A stretch of DNA of 8,174 nucleotides from an uncultured Clostridium sp. Its GTDB lineage: Bacteria > Bacillota > Clostridia > TANB77 > CAG-508. The translations under genes were made by a program, and so were the position numbers. The notes under the pieces are model-generated. The model searched no databases and had not been told where the DNA came from. It saw nothing but the letters and a program-made list of their open reading frames with translations. This document shows, piece by piece, positions 5,806 through 8,174 of this stretch; position 1 is the stretch's first letter; every line of letters begins with the position of its first letter. The DNA lies in NCBI GenBank assembly GCA_946498265.1, contig CAMMNR010000080.1:1-8174 (forward strand), in the 5' to 3' direction.

Positions 5806-6304
5806 TTGAAGTATATAAATATAAATCAAAAACTTAATTTTAAGTTCTGTCAAGTGCCAAGAAAAATTTTATACACAGAGCCATATAAATCGATTTTGTG
5901 CCCTTTATCTCAGTTAGCCTATATCTTTACTAGATAGATTAAATTTATCAAGGATGAACAACAAAGTTGACGAATATGGAAATATATATCTTTTTATGAC
6001 AAGAAAAGAAATGGGAGAAAATTTAAAAGTAAGTAGTAAAACAGTAATAAAAATATTTAAAGAATTAGAAGAGGCAAAATTAATAAAACAAGAAAATCAA
6101 GGAAAAGGTAAAGCATATAAAATATATGTTGTAGATATATATTCTAAAGATATGGAAAAATTACATATAGGTAATGAAAAAAGTGCAAATAAAGTTGTGG
6201 AATTTTTACCATCAAATAATATAAATAAAAAATATAAATATAAAAGTGATAGAGATTATAGCAATTTTGATTGGATGAGTTTATATGCAAATAATTTTAA
6301 ATAA
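5806..6304 (+). pseudogene. repA: Frameshifted replication initiator protein A (RepA_N family)
   Basis: TTG 5806 follows GAGGTGA (5796-5802). It opens a frame reading LKYININQKLNF, CQVPRKILYTEPYKSI and QLAYIF before a stop at 5935-5937. Another frame continues without overlap as LDRLNLS, EYGNIYLFMTRKEMGENL, KVSSKTVIKIFKELEEAKLI and GKGKAYKIYVVDIY. Joined near 5926-5930 they give about 166 residues. This matches the start of RepA_N replication proteins: KYxxINQxxNF, FxQVPKxLF, LAYxLLLDRLxLS, a winged-helix domain, and a recognition helix around SSKTVIKIFKEL. A loss of 2 nt (or gain of 1) after TAT-ATC-TTT restores YIFLLDR. The second frame's first ATG (5954) has no properly spaced ribosome binding site (AAGG abuts it), so it is probably not expressed alone. 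Intact RepA_N proteins start replication of low-GC plasmids and ICEs. The short C-terminal tail (NFDWMSLYAN) is also smaller than in full-length plasmid RepA. Confidence 0.78.
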
Positions 6305-6373
6305 TTCTAAAAAAGACTTGAATAATTATTTAAACAGAGTTAACATCACACAGCAATGGGAGGTGAGATAAAA

Positions 6374-6679
6374 ATGGTAAATAAAAATATTAATATGTTA
6401 GAAACTATATTCGAGGCAAGAGAAGAAGAATTGGCTTTTATAAATGAAGAAGATAAAAGATTTATGAATCAAGATAAAGCCAATAGAAGTAAAAAACATA
6501 ATTTTCTAAACGAAAAAATAGAAAAAATTCCATACAATCTTAATGAATTAAAAGATGATATTATAAAAGTATTAGAAGATTATATTGAAACAGTAGATTA
6601 TGAAAGTTATTATTTTTATAAAAAATATTATCTATCAGGATTGAAAGATGGAATCAAATTGCAAGAAGAATTAAAATAA
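6374..6679 (+). CDS. Small hypothetical protein of plasmid/ICE accessory type (DUF6809-like)
   Basis: This 101-residue, acidic, largely helical protein has no membrane segment or catalytic motif. The C-terminus, YYLSGLKDGIKLQEELK (85-101), follows the YxxGxxDGIxLxxEL pattern found in many small proteins encoded beside replication genes of clostridial mobile elements. DUF6809 is my best guess at the family, not a confirmed assignment. The frame could open at ATG 6356, but GGGAGGTGA (6358-6366) is an excellent ribosome binding site 7 nt before ATG 6374, so I use 6374. It lies 69 nt after the repA remnant and ends in a strong terminator. Weak promoter-like elements TTGAAT (6318-6323) and TAACAT (6341-6346), 17 bp apart, could drive it. 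Its role is unknown. Confidence 0.7.
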   Translation: MVNKNINMLETIFEAREEELAFINEEDKRFMNQDKANRSKKHNFLNEKIEKIPYNLNELKDDIIKVLEDYIETVDYESYYFYKKYYLSGLKDGIKLQEELK

Positions 6680-6689
6680 AATTAAGGAA

Positions 6690-6727
6690 CAAGTATAGAT
6701 TTTTTTGAATTTATACTTGCTTTTTTT
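6690..6727 (+). terminator. Intrinsic terminator before the oriT-like segment
   Basis: CAAGTATA (6690-6697) and TATACTTG (6712-6719) pair perfectly. The loop contains further ATT/AAT pairing, and seven T run 6721-6727. It ends transcription of the small accessory gene and shields the structured segment downstream. Confidence 0.88.
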
Positions 6728-6735
6728 AGGATTAA

Positions 6736-6857
6736 GTGAGATATACAAAGGATATCACGAAAATGTATAAAGCACCCTGCTAAAAGCCACGCTTTTAGGC
6801 AGTAAGCGGGAGATGAGATATCTCCCTGATCCTGCAAAATTGTTAAAAACAATTTTG
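6736..6857. other. Putative origin of transfer (oriT, IncP/MOB_P-like nic region)
   Basis: This non-coding segment is visibly richer in G and C than its surroundings and holds three hairpins. CTGCTAAAAGC (6777-6787) pairs with GCTTTTAGGCAG (6791-6802) across a 3-nt loop with one bulged G. GGGAGAT (6808-6814) pairs with ATCTCCC (6820-6826). CAAAATTGTT (6835-6844) pairs perfectly with AACAATTTTG (6848-6857). Between the last two lies GATCCTGC (6828-6835), which contains the ATCCTG/C core nicked by IncP-type (RP4 TraI/MOB_P) relaxases, so the predicted nick is between 6834 and 6835. An inverted repeat just before nic, with a relaxosome-type DNA-binding gene directly downstream, is the usual oriT layout. 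The imperfect repeat GTGAGATAT (6736-6744) and GATATCAC (6751-6758) may be a binding site. Function was not tested. Confidence 0.65.
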
Positions 6858-6891
6858 AAAAGAAAAAGCAACAAGAAAAGGAGGAAGAAAG

Positions 6892-7362
6892 TTGAAGGAA
6901 AAAGAAGAAGAAAAATTAGTAACTATGGTAATTAGAGTACCAAAATATAAAAAAGATATGATAAAAAATATTGCAAAAAGTCAAGGAAGATATGAAGCAG
7001 ATATTATTAGAAGTGGTATAGATAAGGAATTAAATTTAGATTTATATCAAGATAAAATGGAAGAATTAATTAAAGAAATTTTAAAACCAATTGAAGAAAA
7101 AATGGACAAGTTTTTAAAGACACAAAGAAAAATAAGTATAAAATTTTTAAGAACAATGGCTATTGGTACATACTTAAATAGTGAAGTTATGAAAAATTTA
7201 TTAGGTGATGAACATTATGAGAGATTTAATAAAATGTTAAAAAATGCAAGAAAAAAAGCGAATTATTATGTAAGTAAAGACCCTGAAGGAATGACTAAAA
7301 TGGATTTATATGATTTTTATATTATAGGAGATGTTTATAGAGAAGAGTTTAGGAATGAATAG
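6892..7362 (+). CDS. Ribbon-helix-helix DNA-binding protein, probable relaxosome accessory factor
   Basis: This 156-residue protein begins with a ribbon-helix-helix (CopG/MetJ-like) domain. Strand KLVTMVIRVP (8-17) is followed by helix KYKKDMIKNIAKSQG (18-32), a turn at Gly32-Arg33, and helix EADIIRSGIDKEL (35-47). A long charged helical region (50-120) suited to oligomer formation and a basic stretch (115-125) follow. The TTG start at 6892 is preferred because AAGGAGG (6878-6884) lies 7 nt upstream and no ATG is positioned as well. The gene begins 34 nt after the putative oriT. In MOB_P and ICE modules that position belongs to MobC/TraJ-like proteins, which bind oriT and load the relaxase. 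No relaxase follows here. It could instead be a plain transcriptional regulator or plasmid-maintenance protein. The RHH call is good; the relaxosome role is inferred from position. Confidence 0.7.
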   Translation: MKEKEEEKLVTMVIRVPKYKKDMIKNIAKSQGRYEADIIRSGIDKELNLDLYQDKMEELIKEILKPIEEKMDKFLKTQRKISIKFLRTMAIGTYLNSEVMKNLLGDEHYERFNKMLKNARKKANYYVSKDPEGMTKMDLYDFYIIGDVYREEFRNE

Positions 7363-7390
7363 AGGATAATGAAATAATTAAGAAGGTAAT

Positions 7391-7443
7391 TTATAATTGT
7401 AATTATAAGAAATATATATTATAATTAAAAAATAAAATTATAA
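7391..7443 (+). promoter_or_regulatory. Promoter of the HD-domain gene within repeated TTATAATT/AATTATAA motifs
   Basis: TTGTAA (7397-7402) and TATAAT (7420-7425) are 17 bp apart, a strong sigma-A promoter. The -35 lies in a near-continuous palindrome, TTATAATT (7391-7398) and AATTATAA (7401-7408), separated by only 2 bp. The -10 lies in a second TTATAATT (7419-7426), paired with AATTATAA at 7436-7443. Four copies of one 8-mer around a promoter could be operators, though chance is likely to create such words in DNA this AT-rich. Confidence 0.6.
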
Positions 7444-7469
7444 ATAAGCATAATCAGAAGGAGATAAAG

Positions 7470-8042
7470 ATGTATAGTAGAAATATAGAATTTGAAAAAT
7501 TACTAGAGACAAATCCAATTTTAGTTAAGTCAACTAGAATAATAAGTAAATTAGCAAAGGAAAATAGTTCAATTCCTTTTTATGAAGAACATTTTATACC
7601 TTGTGCAAAGATTTGCTTTGAAATGTCAGACATAAAGAGAATCAATAAAATAGACGCTATATTAACAGGATTATTTCATGATGTCGGAAAATTTATGCTT
7701 AAAGGAGAAATAGATAATCATGAGATTATAGGAGCAGAGTATGCAGAAGATTTTTTAAGAGAAAATAACTATAAAGAGACAAAAATACAACTAATAAAAC
7801 ATGCTATAATGAATCACAGAAAAAATGCGAATGATGCTTTTGATGAGATGAGTAAATTAATAATAAATTCAGATATAATTTCTTATATTCTTCATAAAAA
7901 ATATTTTTTTGAGTATTTATTGAAATTTGCTAATGAAGATGAAGCAAGTAAAACAATTAATAAAAAAATTTCGGACTCTTATGAAAGAATGGATGAAGAT
8001 GGAAAAAGGATGATTTTTGATTTACTAATACAATTAATATGA
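7470..8042 (+). CDS. HD-domain phosphohydrolase
   Basis: This 190-residue soluble helical protein has the HD-superfamily metal site. His41 (EEHFIPCA, 39-46) comes first, then the HD pair His70-Asp71 in LFHDVGKF (68-75), His84 (NHEIIGAEYA, 83-92), His111 and His116 (IKHAIMNHR, 109-117), and Asp135 (NSDIISYI, 133-140). Two extra histidines between the HD doublet and the last Asp suggest a two-metal HD domain, of the sort that hydrolyses nucleotides or phosphodiesters. The substrate is not evident and no partner domain (GGDEF, RelA synthetase) is attached. It lacks the HD-GYP motif, so c-di-GMP phosphodiesterase activity is unlikely. AAGGAG (7458-7463) lies 6 nt before the ATG. The gene has its own promoter and lies just past the mobile-element remnant, so it is probably chromosomal flanking DNA or a cargo gene. 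Confidence 0.8.
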   Translation: MYSRNIEFEKLLETNPILVKSTRIISKLAKENSSIPFYEEHFIPCAKICFEMSDIKRINKIDAILTGLFHDVGKFMLKGEIDNHEIIGAEYAEDFLRENNYKETKIQLIKHAIMNHRKNANDAFDEMSKLIINSDIISYILHKKYFFEYLLKFANEDEASKTINKKISDSYERMDEDGKRMIFDLLIQLI

Positions 8043-8101
8043 ATTTTTATAATACATAAAAGGTACATTTTGTATCAATATTTTGAAAATAGATATAACT
8101 G

Positions 8102-8130
8102 TTGTAAAAACTATTTCTTATTGATATAAT
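8102..8130 (+). promoter_or_regulatory. Sigma-A type promoter of the gene entering the window's right edge
   Basis: TTGTAA (8102-8107) and TATAAT (8125-8130) are 17 bp apart, the third occurrence of this exact element pair and spacing in the window. It drives the gene starting at 8166. Confidence 0.72.
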
Positions 8131-8165
8131 GTAAAATATAAAAATAAGAAGTGGAGTGATTAGAG

Positions 8166-8174
8166 ATGGAAGAT
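8166..8174 (+). CDS. Start of a gene cut by the window edge
   Basis: GGAG (8153-8156) lies 9 nt before an ATG that opens Met-Glu-Asp and runs off the end. A clear promoter lies 36 bp upstream, so this is very probably a real gene, but three codons say nothing about its product. Confidence 0.5.

Noticed and set aside
5806..5953. A riboswitch or other structured RNA upstream of the frame starting at ATG 5954
   Set aside because: The stretch is open in the frame from TTG 5806 to the stop at 5935-5937 and reads as the N-terminus of RepA, so a frameshifted coding region explains it better.
6775..6857. tRNA or riboswitch
   Set aside because: The hairpins do not form a cloverleaf, there is no TTCGA-type T-arm or CCA-adjacent acceptor stem, and I recognise no riboswitch core. 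The nic-like core and the RHH neighbour fit oriT better.
1..8174. CRISPR array, transposase or integrase
   Set aside because: No regularly spaced direct repeats and no DDE, tyrosine or serine recombinase motifs in any frame I read.

Overview
The window is about 8.2 kb of very AT-rich DNA (clearly below 30% GC) with strong AGGAGG-type ribosome binding sites, Firmicutes-style -35/-10 promoters, compact intrinsic terminators and TGA used as a stop. Together with the gene content (DUF4190 protein, ECF sigma factor, VanY-type carboxypeptidase, RepA_N-type replication protein) this points to a low-GC Clostridia-like Firmicute, probably an anaerobic gut lineage. The species cannot be named from the sequence. 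Every gene I accept is on the + strand.

Region 1 (1-665): a promoter, a small DUF4190-type membrane protein and its terminator. Region 2 (704-3322): a tight three-gene operon. It encodes an ECF sigma factor, an overlapping single-pass membrane protein with PepSY/YcdB-like repeats that is probably its anti-sigma factor, and a membrane-anchored M15B (VanY-type) D,D-carboxypeptidase. A possible ECF-type autoregulated promoter lies upstream and a strong terminator follows. Region 3 (3323-3631): the remnant of a polysaccharide deacetylase gene. It keeps its ribosome binding site, signal anchor and first strand, then breaks at the first catalytic motif. A 15-bp inverted repeat follows. Region 4 (3709-4263): a GNAT acetyltransferase.

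Region 5 (4267-5749): an operon with its own promoter, whose -10 lies in a perfect palindrome. It encodes a minimal nucleotidyltransferase (MNT antitoxin), an overlapping HEPN protein with the RX4HXY motif (HepT-type RNase toxin) and a calcineurin-like metallophosphoesterase, and it ends at a terminator. Region 6 (5806-7362): what looks like the remains of a plasmid or integrative conjugative element. It holds a frameshifted repA, a small accessory gene, a structured non-coding segment that reads as an IncP/MOB_P-type oriT (three hairpins plus an ATCCTG/C nic-like core), and a ribbon-helix-helix protein. No relaxase gene follows within the window. Region 7 (7391-8174): an HD-domain phosphohydrolase behind a good promoter set in repeated TTATAATT/AATTATAA motifs, then the promoter and first three codons of another gene.

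The most interesting points are the apparently orphan oriT with a broken repA, the MNT/HEPN/phosphoesterase operon with a palindrome over its promoter, and the sigma/anti-sigma/carboxypeptidase operon. No tRNA, rRNA, CRISPR array, transposase or integrase was seen.
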